A stretch of DNA of 64,000 nt from Roseivirga ehrenbergii (GTDB taxonomy: Bacteria > Bacteroidota > Bacteroidia > Cytophagales > Cyclobacteriaceae). This document shows positions 26,089-34,928 of this stretch, one piece after another. Within the stretch, counting starts at the first letter, position 1, and every line of letters begins with the position of its first letter. The stretch is taken from NCBI RefSeq assembly GCF_001593005.1, contig NZ_LQZQ01000002.1, positions 310,001 through 374,000 of the forward strand, read 5' to 3'. Made by a program: the position numbers and the translations under genes. Under the pieces are notes generated by a model. That model worked only from the letters and a program-made list of their open reading frames with translations. It ran no database searches and was not told the DNA's origin.

Positions 26089-27420
26089 TTGCCGCAGATT
26101 CAATTTTTTAAAAGTATTCGGTTTAAGATTGCTGCGGCCTTCTTCGTTGTCTTTTTCGGCATTTCGCTCGCCTTTAACTATTCCCTTTTTCAATCCATCC
26201 GAAACAGCCTCATCAATGCTTTTCAGAATAGTGGAAAAGTTGAAGCTCTAAGTATTTTAAACGGGGTGGATGATGAGCTGACACAAATCCCCGTTACGCA
26301 AGAAGACCAGCCCATTCAACTATGGTTTGGCAACATGTTCGAAAGCCAAATGGTGTATGAGCGGCCCGATTTCCCCGAAATATTCTCTTCTGTTTTTATT
26401 GAAATAGAACAACCCACCTCAGACGAGCAGGTTTCGCTGATGGAATTCATCAAGATCGATTCGTTCACTTATTGCATTGCTCGAAGACCTTTGGATGAAA
26501 GCACTAGTGCGCAAATCAGTTTGGTGCTGGCCAAAAACAATCAAGTTGTCTATGATGAAATTTCAGCCTTAAAGTCCAGGTTGATTTTTGCCAACTTTGG
26601 TGCCGCGCTAATTGCATTTATCGCTGCCGTTTTAATTGCTCATTTCACTTTAGCCCCACTACAAAAATTAATTGCCAAGGCTCAAAGTGTAAAGGCCTCG
26701 CCTCAAATGGATCGTTTACCCGTTTCTTCTGCCAATGACGAAATCACTCAGCTTTCGGCTACGATGAACGAAATGATTTCAAGAATTGAAACTTCTATTC
26801 GTAGCCAGAATCAGTTTTTTGCCATGGCCGCCCACGAACTGCGAACGCCTTTGGCCAATATGCAGTCGGAATTGGAGTACCGAATGGGTTCGTCTGAAAA
26901 AGAACTAAGCCAGGATACTCTCAATAGCTTACGCGAAGAAGTGATTAGGCTCAAAAACATTGTCCAAGATTTTCTACTGATGAGTCAGCTCAAATCTGAA
27001 ACGCTAGTGTTACGCAAATCCAATTTCAGATTAGACGATTTGATTTACGACATGTTGGAAAGAATGCGCCCGACTTTATCCACCAAGAATTTCGACATCA
27101 AGCTTTCCATCAATGCCAATCCTGAGGGTCTAACGATAAATGCAGATAGAGAAAAGCTAGAAGGAGTATTGGTCAACCTCTTCGATAACATCCGAAAATA
27201 TGGAGCAAGTAAACAGCCCGTTTCGGTGGAAATTTCGGAACAAAACGAGGCGCTTACCTTACATATTCAAAATGGAATTGCCGAAAATATCGATTCGCTT
27301 CAGAAAGGAATGGGGCTTGGATTACAGATTGCGAAGCAGGTGATAGAAAAGCATAACTACCAGTTTTTACTTTCAAAAAGTAAAATATGCTTTACTATTG
27401 AAATAATATTTACTAGTTAA
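26089..27420 (+). CDS. HAMP-type sensor histidine kinase (TTG start)
   Basis: A 443-residue kinase read from a TTG at 26089, two bases after the regulator stop. Membrane helices at about 13-32 and 168-188 enclose a periplasmic sensor domain of about 135 residues. HAMP follows (LAPLQKLIAKAQSV), then HisKA with H249 in FAMAAHELRTPL, and the ATPase domain with LVNLFDNIRKYG (N box) and KGMGLGLQIAKQVIEKH (G box). It is the kinase for the OmpR-type regulator, and the secreted protein of this operon is a candidate partner. Confidence 0.92.
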   Translation: MPQIQFFKSIRFKIAAAFFVVFFGISLAFNYSLFQSIRNSLINAFQNSGKVEALSILNGVDDELTQIPVTQEDQPIQLWFGNMFESQMVYERPDFPEIFSSVFIEIEQPTSDEQVSLMEFIKIDSFTYCIARRPLDESTSAQISLVLAKNNQVVYDEISALKSRLIFANFGAALIAFIAAVLIAHFTLAPLQKLIAKAQSVKASPQMDRLPVSSANDEITQLSATMNEMISRIETSIRSQNQFFAMAAHELRTPLANMQSELEYRMGSSEKELSQDTLNSLREEVIRLKNIVQDFLLMSQLKSETLVLRKSNFRLDDLIYDMLERMRPTLSTKNFDIKLSINANPEGLTINADREKLEGVLVNLFDNIRKYGASKQPVSVEISEQNEALTLHIQNGIAENIDSLQKGMGLGLQIAKQVIEKHNYQFLLSKSKICFTIEIIFTS

Positions 27421-28175
27421 TGCACATAACTGGCGGCATTCACATCAATCGTGCAACCCGTTGCATGGTCCATTAATCCGCTGGCCATCAACGTAACCAA
27501 GGGTGCCAAATCCTTCGGCTCAGTCAATTGATTCAATGCAATATCGTTCAGGGCAAACCCTTCGCCATATTGATCCATAAAATCTTGCGCCATGTCGGTT
27601 CTTACAAAACCAGGCGCAATGGTAAATGCTTTAATTTCATTTTTTCCATAAGCCCGAGCTATCGAACGCGTAAGCGCCACTACTCCACCTTTGGAAGCCG
27701 CATAGGCCAAGTAATCCGAAGTATCTCCACGAAAAGCAGCGCGAGATGAAATATTGATAATTCTTCCTCCTCCATTCTCCAAGAAATGCTCAATGCCCTT
27801 TTTGCACAGAAGTCCTGTTGCTCTTAGGTTCACGTCCATTGTAAACTGCCAGTCGCTTAGCCAGTCGTCATCCTTTTTTGTTAAATCCGAATAAATGGCT
27901 ACTCCAGCATTGTTAATCAACACATCTAAACCATTCATTTTTTCAACTACTTGTTTAAACAAGTTTATCGTTTCCGATGCATCAGAAAGGTTGGCTTGAA
28001 AAAGCTGACTATCGGAATTCAACTCTTTTAGAATGGATTGTGCCTGTTCTTTATTTGAATTATAGTGAACAGCCACTGCAGCGCCAGAGTCTGAAAGCTG
28101 TTTTGAAATGGCGCGGCCAATGCCCCTCGAACCGCCCGTGACCAATATTACTTTGCCTTTTAATGAAACCTCCAT
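27417..28175 (-). CDS. Short-chain dehydrogenase/reductase (FabG-like)
   Basis: A 252-residue classical SDR. NAD(P)-binding motif GGSRGIGRAI, structural NNAG in VLINNAGVA, catalytic Ser in INISSRAAF and the YxxxK pair in YAASKGG. The length equals FabG-type enzymes. Substrate unknown; the absence of fatty-acid-synthesis neighbours makes FabG itself unlikely to be proven here. The 3' end overlaps the kinase gene on the other strand by 4 bases. Confidence 0.9.
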   Translation of the reverse strand: MEVSLKGKVILVTGGSRGIGRAISKQLSDSGAAVAVHYNSNKEQAQSILKELNSDSQLFQANLSDASETINLFKQVVEKMNGLDVLINNAGVAIYSDLTKKDDDWLSDWQFTMDVNLRATGLLCKKGIEHFLENGGGRIINISSRAAFRGDTSDYLAYAASKGGVVALTRSIARAYGKNEIKAFTIAPGFVRTDMAQDFMDQYGEGFALNDIALNQLTEPKDLAPLVTLMASGLMDHATGCTIDVNAASYVH

Positions 28176-28270
28176 GATTCAATCTATTTATTCCTTTCAA
28201 ATTAATTGAAAAACTAGGCTTCTTTCTTACCGTCAAAATCATTTCTTGGTTTAGAAAAGGCTGAATCATT

Positions 28271-28355
28271 CTATCTTAAGCAGTTGTTTTCATTTTGATC
28301 ACAAGCGCAAAACCTTTAATATTCTACTTCGATTAAGCTAAAAACTATCTTAAGC
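28271..28355 (+). repeat. Direct repeat CTATCTTAAGC upstream of the amidohydrolase
   Basis: An 11-bp sequence, CTATCTTAAGC, occurs at 28271-28281 and again at 28345-28355, 74 bases apart, with the second copy touching the ATG at 28357. This spacing is close to seven helical turns, so a protein-binding pair is possible; it could also be chance in AT-rich DNA. Confidence 0.35.
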
Positions 28356-28356
28356 C

Positions 28357-29442
28357 ATGAAAATCAAATTGATTGCCTGCTCCATTGGTCTATTTTTCGG
28401 AACCACAATAACCGCTCAAACAATGGACTTTGAGGGTTATAATCCACCATCAACACTCGTTGTTCCTGAACACCCGATCACCCGATCTAAATTTCCTTTT
28501 ATCGACATCCATAGTCATCAAAGAAGAATGGGTGAACAGGATTTAAATGCACTTGCAGCCGAAATGGATGGAATCAATATGGGGCTTATGGTTAACCTAA
28601 GTGGTGGTAGCGGCAAATCAATTGCAGACGCCTCCACAAATATAAAAGCCAATCAACCCAAACGTTTTATTGTTTTCGCCAATGTAAATTTTATTAATGT
28701 AGGCGAAGAAGGCTGGGGAGAAAGGGCCGCTGCCCAACTAGAAAGGGATTATAACCAAGGTGCACGGGGACTTAAAATATTCAAAAGCTTAGGCTTCTCC
28801 GTAAAAGATATAGACGGTAATCGCGTAGCGGTGGACGACCCAAGGCTTGACCCGATTTGGGCAAAATGTGGCGAGTTGGGCATTCCTGTACTTATCCACA
28901 CTGCAGATCCAAAACAGTTTTGGGCACCTTTTGACGCTGAAAATGAAAGATGGTTGGAGTTGAAAACACATCCCAATAGAAAAAGAGAAGATGATAATCC
29001 CGTGCCTTGGGAAACCCTAATTCAAGAACAACACAACGTTTTCAAAAAGCATAAAAATACGCAATTTATTGCAGCGCACTTAGGTTGGTATGGTAACGAC
29101 TTAGCCCATTTAGGGAAACTATTGGACGAAATGCCAAACATGAATGTGGAAATTGGAGCGGTAATCGCTGAGTTAGGTCGCCAACCACGTATGGCAAATG
29201 CTTTCCTCACCAAATATCAGGACCGCGTGTTGTTTGGAAAAGATGCTTACAACCCTGAGGAGTACGCCACCTATTTTAGAGTGCTGGAAACGAACGATGA
29301 ATATTTTCCTTATTACAAAAAGTACCACGCCTATTGGAAAATGTACGGCCTCGGCTTGTCTGATGAAGTGCTAAAAAAGATCTATTACAAGAATGCAATT
29401 CGCTTAGTACCCGGTATTGACGCTTCTGCTTTTCCGAGATAG
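28357..29442 (+). CDS. Secreted amidohydrolase (Amidohydro_2 type)
   Basis: A 361-residue TIM-barrel hydrolase with a signal peptide (MKIKLIACSIGLFFGTTITAQ). The metal motif HxH is in IDIHSHQRR, further candidate ligands are in LIHTADPKQF and FIAAHLGWYG, and the final aspartate in VLFGKDAYNP. This is the Amidohydro_2 (PF04909) layout of ACMSD/resorcylate-decarboxylase relatives. Bacteroidetes carry secreted members of this type with no assigned substrate. Lone gene upstream of the triple-repeat cassette. Confidence 0.88.
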   Translation: MKIKLIACSIGLFFGTTITAQTMDFEGYNPPSTLVVPEHPITRSKFPFIDIHSHQRRMGEQDLNALAAEMDGINMGLMVNLSGGSGKSIADASTNIKANQPKRFIVFANVNFINVGEEGWGERAAAQLERDYNQGARGLKIFKSLGFSVKDIDGNRVAVDDPRLDPIWAKCGELGIPVLIHTADPKQFWAPFDAENERWLELKTHPNRKREDDNPVPWETLIQEQHNVFKKHKNTQFIAAHLGWYGNDLAHLGKLLDEMPNMNVEIGAVIAELGRQPRMANAFLTKYQDRVLFGKDAYNPEEYATYFRVLETNDEYFPYYKKYHAYWKMYGLGLSDEVLKKIYYKNAIRLVPGIDASAFPR

Positions 29443-29529
29443 AAATTATTTGAAGTGGCACTTTTCCCGATTCAGGGTTTGAATATGCTAGTACAGTCTG
29501 GAAACGTTTTTTCTACCGACAATTCAAAT

Positions 29530-29537
29530 TACGTTTG
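29530..29537 (+). promoter_or_regulatory. Possible -7 box (TACGTTTG) of the triple-repeat cassette
   Basis: TACGTTTG matches TAnnTTTG and would start transcription near 29544, before the ATG at 29578 preferred for the first triple-repeat protein. It is inside an upstream extension of that reading frame, which argues for the later start. Confidence 0.3.
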
Positions 29538-29577
29538 TTGCATGGGTAGTCTGCAACATAACGTTGAGAGAAAGGTG

Positions 29578-30837
29578 ATGCTCTGGATTGGCATTGCGGT
29601 GGGTTTGCTGATTATGGTTTCTGAAGCCAAGTCGCAGGAAAAAAACATTTACCTCTACGGAAAAGTGACCACCATTAATGGAGACAAATACCAAGGTGCT
29701 TTGCGTTGGGGAGGTGATGAGGTGTATTGGGTCGACCTTTTTAATGCACAAAAAACCTCAAGCGATTTTTTAAAATTCCTTTCAAAAAAAGAAATACAAC
29801 AGATTTCAGATCAAGAAGGCGGAAGCTCATGGCTAGGCATTGACCTTGGTATACTGAGCATTTGGGACGATAAATATAGTCGCACAGCTCACCAATTCGA
29901 TACCCGTTTTGGCGACATTAAAAGCATTAAACCTACGGGCAGAAGTCGGGCGCAAGTGGCGTTAAAAAATGGAGTAATTGTCGAAGTAAGTGGTAGTGGT
30001 TTCGAAGATGTTAGCGCAAGCGTTAGCGTGTACGATGAAGAATTAGGTATCGTAAAGTTAGATTGGGCAAGAATAGAAAAAGTTGAGTTTTTAGAAAGTG
30101 GTAAAAGACCGAAATCGCTCTTTGGTGAAGCCATTTACGGAAAAGTAAAAGCCGGCAGAAGAGGCGTATTTGAAGGAACTATTCAGTGGGACCAAGGCAC
30201 AAGCAAAAACACTCACAATGAGCGTTTTTTAGAAGACATTCTGAATGGTAAAGACCGTGATGGCGATAAAAACATTCCATTCAGGTCGATTACCAAAATT
30301 GTAAAAAACCGAAATGGGGTAGATGTTACCCTAAAATCGGGAAGAGAATTCTTTTTAACTGGCTCGAACGATGTAAATAGCGAAAACTCAGGCGTTTTAA
30401 TCAACGATAAAGAAATTGGTCAAATCGTGGTTCCTTGGCGCGATTTCGAAGAACTGGAAATTATTGAATCGAACAACCAAGGACCTTCTTATAGTGAATT
30501 CCCACCCTCCACTGGATTACGAGGAACGGTAATTAACCGAGATGGTGAAAAAATAAGCGGCCTCATTGCCTATGATTTAGATGAGGCTTGGGAATATGAA
30601 ACTTTAGATGGGCAAGATGACAGAGTGGTTTACAAAATCCCGTTCAGAAATATCAAAAACATCATTCCTAAGAATTACAGCTATTCAATGGTCATTCTGA
30701 GAAATGGCAAAGAGCTATTACTGGGAGAAAGTCGCGATGTGTCAGAAGACAATGATGGAGTGCTTATATTTACTTCGAAAGACGCCAAACCAACTTACAT
30801 ACGTTGGTCACAAATTGACGAAATCATCTTTGATTGA
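29578..30837 (+). CDS. Secreted triple-repeat beta protein, copy A
   Basis: A 419-residue protein with a signal sequence (MLWIGIAVGLLIMVSEAKSQ) and three related beta-rich repeats at about 26-185, 195-300 and 315-419. Each repeat ends in a G-R/K-E-L type strand (SGREFFLTGSNDV, NGKELLLGESRDV) and an acidic D-V loop before a W..I..I.F strand. The start at 29578 has an A/G-rich ribosome site (GAGAGAAAGG); the frame stays open to 29455, including an ATG at 29542 that would add a more basic N-terminus. It is a paralogue of the protein at 32870-34105; the LytS/LytTR pair lies between them. Family unknown to me. Confidence 0.75.
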   Translation: MLWIGIAVGLLIMVSEAKSQEKNIYLYGKVTTINGDKYQGALRWGGDEVYWVDLFNAQKTSSDFLKFLSKKEIQQISDQEGGSSWLGIDLGILSIWDDKYSRTAHQFDTRFGDIKSIKPTGRSRAQVALKNGVIVEVSGSGFEDVSASVSVYDEELGIVKLDWARIEKVEFLESGKRPKSLFGEAIYGKVKAGRRGVFEGTIQWDQGTSKNTHNERFLEDILNGKDRDGDKNIPFRSITKIVKNRNGVDVTLKSGREFFLTGSNDVNSENSGVLINDKEIGQIVVPWRDFEELEIIESNNQGPSYSEFPPSTGLRGTVINRDGEKISGLIAYDLDEAWEYETLDGQDDRVVYKIPFRNIKNIIPKNYSYSMVILRNGKELLLGESRDVSEDNDGVLIFTSKDAKPTYIRWSQIDEIIFD

Positions 30838-30847
30838 GTAAAACACA

Positions 30848-31867
30848 TTGAAATTTAGTCGCGGTCAAATCATCCAAAACAGTATTGCCATCAGTTTGGT
30901 GGTGGGCGTTTTTGTTTTTCTATACGCCACTTCAGCACCCCGAGAACTTTACCTAACAGCAGGACTCATTGTTGCGGTGTTGCTTTTGATTTTGTTGGCC
31001 AACCGTGCTTTAACTATTTCCTTAGACCGAAAACTGCCTTGGCTTACCCACGGCAATAAGCGTTTTTACTCCCAATTGGGTATAGGTGTATTGGTCTCTT
31101 TAGTCATCATCAACATTAGTTATTTTCTGTTCAAGATTACCCTCACCGAAGACCCTCCTGTTGGAAGTCAAATTGCGACCATCAACGCATTATCAATTTT
31201 AATTCTTCTGCCCATCATTTCAATCAATTTTGGAATTCAGTTTTTGAAACGCTGGAAAAACGCTCAATTGGCTTCGGAAGAATTTCAGAAAGAATCAATC
31301 AAAGCAGAGCTTAACACTTTAAAAAATCACCTAGATCCGCATTTTCTTTTCAACAACCTCAACATTCTTTCTTCACTCATTTCTAAAGACCAAAAGCAAT
31401 CACAGGCTTATCTGGAAAAGTTTGCGGAAGTCTATCGTATTATTCTTCAAAGCAATTCCGAAGAATTGGTGGAGTTGAAACAGGAGCTCAGTTTTATAAG
31501 TGCATATATGTATTTGTTAGAAATTCGGTTTGAAGACACCATTCAGCTGAGCATGGCCATAGATAAAAAAGACGAAGCTTTATACTTGCCTCCGCTTACC
31601 CTGCAAATGCTTATTGAGAATGCCATTAAGCACAATACTATCTCGGAATTACGCCCATTAAAAATTCATGTTGAAAGTCAGAAAGGCTATATCTCAGTAA
31701 AAAATAACCTGCAGGAAAAGAAAGTTGAATTGCCGAACAGCGGGCAAACTGGTTTAGAAAACATTAAACGCAGGTATTCCTACTTTACTTCAAAACAAGT
31801 TGAAGTGATTAAGAATCCAAACTCATTCATCGTTCGTGTTCCTCTCATCAATATTTCTGAAATTTAA
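30848..31867 (+). CDS. LytS-type sensor histidine kinase (TTG start)
   Basis: A 339-residue kinase read from TTG 30848. Four membrane helices fill residues about 10-135; then comes the His_kinase domain with H165 in HLDPHFLFNNLNILSS and the ATPase part with LQMLIENAIKHN. The variant HLDPHF in place of INPHF is common in bacteroidetal members. The start lies 10 bases after the stop of copy A of the triple-repeat protein, so both are probably on one transcript. Its sensor part is only membrane helices; the flanking secreted proteins may supply the signal. Confidence 0.9.
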   Translation: MKFSRGQIIQNSIAISLVVGVFVFLYATSAPRELYLTAGLIVAVLLLILLANRALTISLDRKLPWLTHGNKRFYSQLGIGVLVSLVIINISYFLFKITLTEDPPVGSQIATINALSILILLPIISINFGIQFLKRWKNAQLASEEFQKESIKAELNTLKNHLDPHFLFNNLNILSSLISKDQKQSQAYLEKFAEVYRIILQSNSEELVELKQELSFISAYMYLLEIRFEDTIQLSMAIDKKDEALYLPPLTLQMLIENAIKHNTISELRPLKIHVESQKGYISVKNNLQEKKVELPNSGQTGLENIKRRYSYFTSKQVEVIKNPNSFIVRVPLINISEI

Positions 31868-31884
31868 CCTTAAAAGCTAAGCGA

Positions 31885-32646
31885 ATGAAAGTACTGATAA
31901 TCGAAGACGAAAGGCTGGCATCAGAAAGGTTAATTGAACTGCTAAAAGAACTCAAACCTGAACTGGAAATCTTAGGAACCATCAGATCGGTAGAAGCTGG
32001 TTTGCTTTGGTTCGAAAATAATGAGCCTCCCAAATTCATTGTCAGCGACATTCAGTTGCTTGACGGAACGAGCTTTGAAATTTTTGAACAACACAAACCA
32101 AAATGTAAAGTAATCTTTACAACAGCATACAATCAATATGCGATTAAAGCATTTGAAGTAAATAGTGTGGATTACTTGCTTAAACCCATTCAGCGCGAAA
32201 AGCTGGCCACAGCCCTAGAAAAAATTGAAGAGCAATCCGCCATTTCTTCTTCTCCAGCGTTCGATCTTAACCAAATCAAAGCGCTAATTAACGAACAGAA
32301 CAAAGAATATAAATCACGGTTCCTCACCAAAATTGGTCAGCGAATTCGTGCCATTCCTACAGAAAAAATCGCCTATTTCTATACCCACAATAAGCTTACC
32401 TACATCGTCACCTTTGAAAAGCAAAAGTATATTATCGATAACACGCTTGAAGAAGTAGATCAAATGCTCAACCCAAAACAGTTCTTTAGGGTAAACCGTA
32501 AATTCTTGGTGCATTTCGATGCCGTGAGCGACATTCACCCTTACTTTAAAGGCCGAGTAAAACTGAGCCTTAGCCCAGAAATTGATGAAGACATTGTGGT
32601 GAGTTCGGAAAAGACACCGCTTTTCAAACAGTGGTTAGATAACTAA
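31885..32646 (+). CDS. LytTR-type response regulator
   Basis: A 253-residue regulator with receiver (E7-D8, D55 in FIVSDIQLLDG, conserved KPI loop at LLKPIQREK) and a LytTR DNA-binding domain (about 150-250: FLTKIGQRIRAIPTEKIAYF, then FFRVNRKFLVHF). It lies 17 bases after the LytS-type kinase and is its partner. The downstream gap of 223 bases before copy B is a likely target region. Confidence 0.92.
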   Translation: MKVLIIEDERLASERLIELLKELKPELEILGTIRSVEAGLLWFENNEPPKFIVSDIQLLDGTSFEIFEQHKPKCKVIFTTAYNQYAIKAFEVNSVDYLLKPIQREKLATALEKIEEQSAISSSPAFDLNQIKALINEQNKEYKSRFLTKIGQRIRAIPTEKIAYFYTHNKLTYIVTFEKQKYIIDNTLEEVDQMLNPKQFFRVNRKFLVHFDAVSDIHPYFKGRVKLSLSPEIDEDIVVSSEKTPLFKQWLDN

Positions 32647-32652
32647 AAACAC

Positions 32653-32727
32653 CTCTCCAAAAGTTGGTGTCATAATTCCCTAATGGCTATCTTTTTCTCA
32701 GAATCTAGAATCAAAGCTTTTGGAGAG
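32653..32727 (+). repeat. Long-range inverted repeat before copy B
   Basis: CTCTCCAAAAG (32653-32663) and its reverse complement CTTTTGGAGAG (32717-32727), 11-bp perfect arms separated by 53 bases. It lies in the 223-base gap between the LytTR gene and copy B. It could fold in RNA or bind a protein dimer; no T-run follows, so a simple terminator is unlikely. Confidence 0.45.
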
Positions 32728-32869
32728 TTCAACCATCATTTCCAGTTCAGTAAGTTCTCCTCCCGTTTCGGTTAAAGAATAACTAGATAGAGCCAATCCG
32801 CATTTCTTGGCAAGATGTCATTCTACATCTTTGATTCGTCAAAATGAATCAAACTCAAACAACACAACC

Positions 32870-34105
32870 ATGATCAAATCAATTATTTCAAAATCTGCCC
32901 TTTTTCTCGGGCTCATTGCAGCCCCATTTCTTACGGCCAATGCACAAGATGAAGGATTCATCTATGGAAAACTTACAACCATTGATGGCAAGAGCTACAC
33001 AGGTCAAATGCGCTGGGGCGATCGCGGAGAAGGCTATTGGACAGACCATTTTAATGGAAACAAGGAAGAAAACGATAATTATCGTCACCTGACGAGAGAA
33101 GAAAAAAACGATTTAAGGGACGAACAAAGAAGAAGAAATAGCAGCTGGGGCAGCTTCACTATTAGTTGGGGAAACAGCAGCTGGGAAACTACGCACGAAT
33201 TCAGAACGGAATTTGGCAACATTTCCAGAATCGATATTAACAGACGTTCCGAAGTAGAGTTAACGCTTCGCAATGGGGATAGAGTTTTTGTAAAAGATGG
33301 CTCAGACGATATGGGAGGAACAATCACAGTTCTTGATCAAGAATTAGGAAGCATGAAATTCAACTGGAGCAGAATTGAAACCATAGAGTTTATCGATACG
33401 CCAAGCAAGCTCACTAGCAGAATTGGCGATCCTCTGTACGGAACGGTTGAATATTACGGGGGTTCAATAACCGGGTTTGTTCAATGGGATCACGATGAGC
33501 GCTATACCACAAATGTACTCGATGGCGATACCCGCGATGGCGACATGAAAATCGAATTTGGCAATATTAAATCCATCGAAAGAGATCGCTCTGGTAGTAA
33601 TGTGGTGACTAAATCTGGCAGAGAGCTTTATTTGAGAGGTTCGAATGATGTTGACAATTCGAACGGTGGAATTATCGTTAGTACCGATTTCGGGAGAGTA
33701 GATATTCCATGGAAAGAATTTAAGCGTGTTGAATTTACAAATGCACCAAATTCTGGAAAAGCTTATTCGGATTACGAAGTCAAGAAAATCTCAGGAACAG
33801 TAGAAACAACCAAAGGAGAAAGCCTTTCTGGCGAGATCATTTTTGATCTAGATGAAGAATACAATTTCGAGATAATTCAAGGAGAGGACGATAACATTGA
33901 ATACTTTATTCCAATTGCAAACATCAAATCCTTCAGCCCAAGAAATTACGATAACGCAAGAATTGTGTTGAAAAGCGGTAAAGAATTAACCCTTGGTTCG
34001 GGCAGAGATGTAAGCGATGAAAATGAAGGCGTTTTGGTTTTCAATTCAAGCGGAAAGCCCACTTACGTGAAATACGAAAACATTAAGCAGATCAACTTTA
34101 ACTAA
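32870..34105 (+). CDS. Secreted triple-repeat beta protein, copy B
   Basis: A 411-residue paralogue of the protein at 29578-30837, with signal peptide MIKSIISKSALFLGLIAAPF and cleavage near TANAQ. Three repeats at about 31-174, 189-289 and 308-411 share the pattern of copy A (NGDRVFVKDGSDD, SGRELYLRGSNDV, SGKELTLGSGRDV, each followed by an acidic loop and a W/Y..I..I.F strand). The first repeat has a Ser/Trp/Arg-rich insert. The ATG at 32870 is chosen because it begins the signal peptide; the longer frame is out of character. It has its own upstream region and a terminator after it. Confidence 0.75.
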   Translation: MIKSIISKSALFLGLIAAPFLTANAQDEGFIYGKLTTIDGKSYTGQMRWGDRGEGYWTDHFNGNKEENDNYRHLTREEKNDLRDEQRRRNSSWGSFTISWGNSSWETTHEFRTEFGNISRIDINRRSEVELTLRNGDRVFVKDGSDDMGGTITVLDQELGSMKFNWSRIETIEFIDTPSKLTSRIGDPLYGTVEYYGGSITGFVQWDHDERYTTNVLDGDTRDGDMKIEFGNIKSIERDRSGSNVVTKSGRELYLRGSNDVDNSNGGIIVSTDFGRVDIPWKEFKRVEFTNAPNSGKAYSDYEVKKISGTVETTKGESLSGEIIFDLDEEYNFEIIQGEDDNIEYFIPIANIKSFSPRNYDNARIVLKSGKELTLGSGRDVSDENEGVLVFNSSGKPTYVKYENIKQINFN

Positions 34106-34139
34106 GCCCAAAAGTCAGAAACATATACAGGTCATTTGG

Positions 34140-34171
34140 AAGGCTGCAACTACGTTGTGGCCTTTTTTTTT
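34140..34171 (+). terminator. Terminator after copy B
   Basis: AAGGCTGCAAC and GTTGTGGCCTT pair with two mismatches around a TACG loop, followed by a run of nine T. It overlaps the stop codon of the convergent oxidase gene. Confidence 0.75.
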
Positions 34172-34796
34172 AAAAACTAAACAGCAAATAGAAGAATAAC
34201 AGCAGCCAAAGTACATCTACAAAGTGCCAGAAGTCTGTGAGCATTTTGAACCTGATTTTTTGGTAAGGATTGGTGCAGTAGATCAAACTTTGCACAGCAT
34301 CGAGCGAAACTTTATTACACTTTACCAGCAATCGAACCGCGTAAAGTAAAATAGCCAACACATGTATTACGTGTAAGCCAGTAATTACATAGAGATAAGC
34401 GCCAGAGCGTACTCCGCTAAAAAGAATCTGATTTTCTTGTAGTTCGCGCCATCCTAAAAACTGCGAGGTGGCAAAAGCCAAACCCAGTAAAAAAGTAATT
34501 CCAAGCCATTTTTTCAGCTCTTCCAGCTCGTCCTTTTCATAAGCCGGAATAATTTTGGACACCGAAAAACTCGAAAGGAGCATCAGTACCGTACTTACCA
34601 CAAAGAATTTAGGAAATTCAATTTTAAGGAAATCACTATGAATCGGTCTGCTAGCCGTAAAAGCAACCACTAAAAAGAGGAAAAGCACAGAGCTACCAAT
34701 CAAAGCTACATAGAGCATTATTTGATGCGGATGTATCTGCTCCATTTTATTAAAGGCTTCGCGCCTCAAGCCGATTCTAACTTTTTCTTTTTTCAC
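34170..34796 (-). CDS. Cytochrome c oxidase subunit III-like protein
   Basis: A 208-residue membrane protein of the heme-copper oxidase subunit III family with five membrane helices. HPHQIMLYVALIGSSVLF at the start, SGAYLYVITGLHVIHVLAILL and the last TDFWHFVDVLWLLLFFYLLF are typical family segments. Subunits I and II are not in the window, so it is either an orphan subunit or one assembled with a distant operon. It converges on copy B of the triple-repeat protein. Confidence 0.85.
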   Translation of the reverse strand: MKKEKVRIGLRREAFNKMEQIHPHQIMLYVALIGSSVLFLFLVVAFTASRPIHSDFLKIEFPKFFVVSTVLMLLSSFSVSKIIPAYEKDELEELKKWLGITFLLGLAFATSQFLGWRELQENQILFSGVRSGAYLYVITGLHVIHVLAILLYAVRLLVKCNKVSLDAVQSLIYCTNPYQKIRFKMLTDFWHFVDVLWLLLFFYLLFSF

Positions 34797-34871
34797 TACA
34801 AATGCTCTAACAATAAAAGCAATTAAAGAGTTGGGTTAAATGTCGGTTAATTTATTGATTGCTTACACTGT

Positions 34872-34906
34872 TTTGTCACGAATGGCTTCAGAATTATTTA
34901 CATTTG
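34872..34906 (+). promoter_or_regulatory. Possible promoter of mfd
   Basis: A TTTG at 34872-34875 and TACATTTG (34899-34906) resemble the -33 and -7 elements of the Bacteroidetes sigma factor (TTTG and TAnnTTTG); the spacer, 23 bases, is slightly long. Transcription would start around 34913, giving a very short leader before the TTG at 34929. Confidence 0.35.
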
Positions 34907-34928
34907 CCCCCTCTTTTTAGCAAAAACC

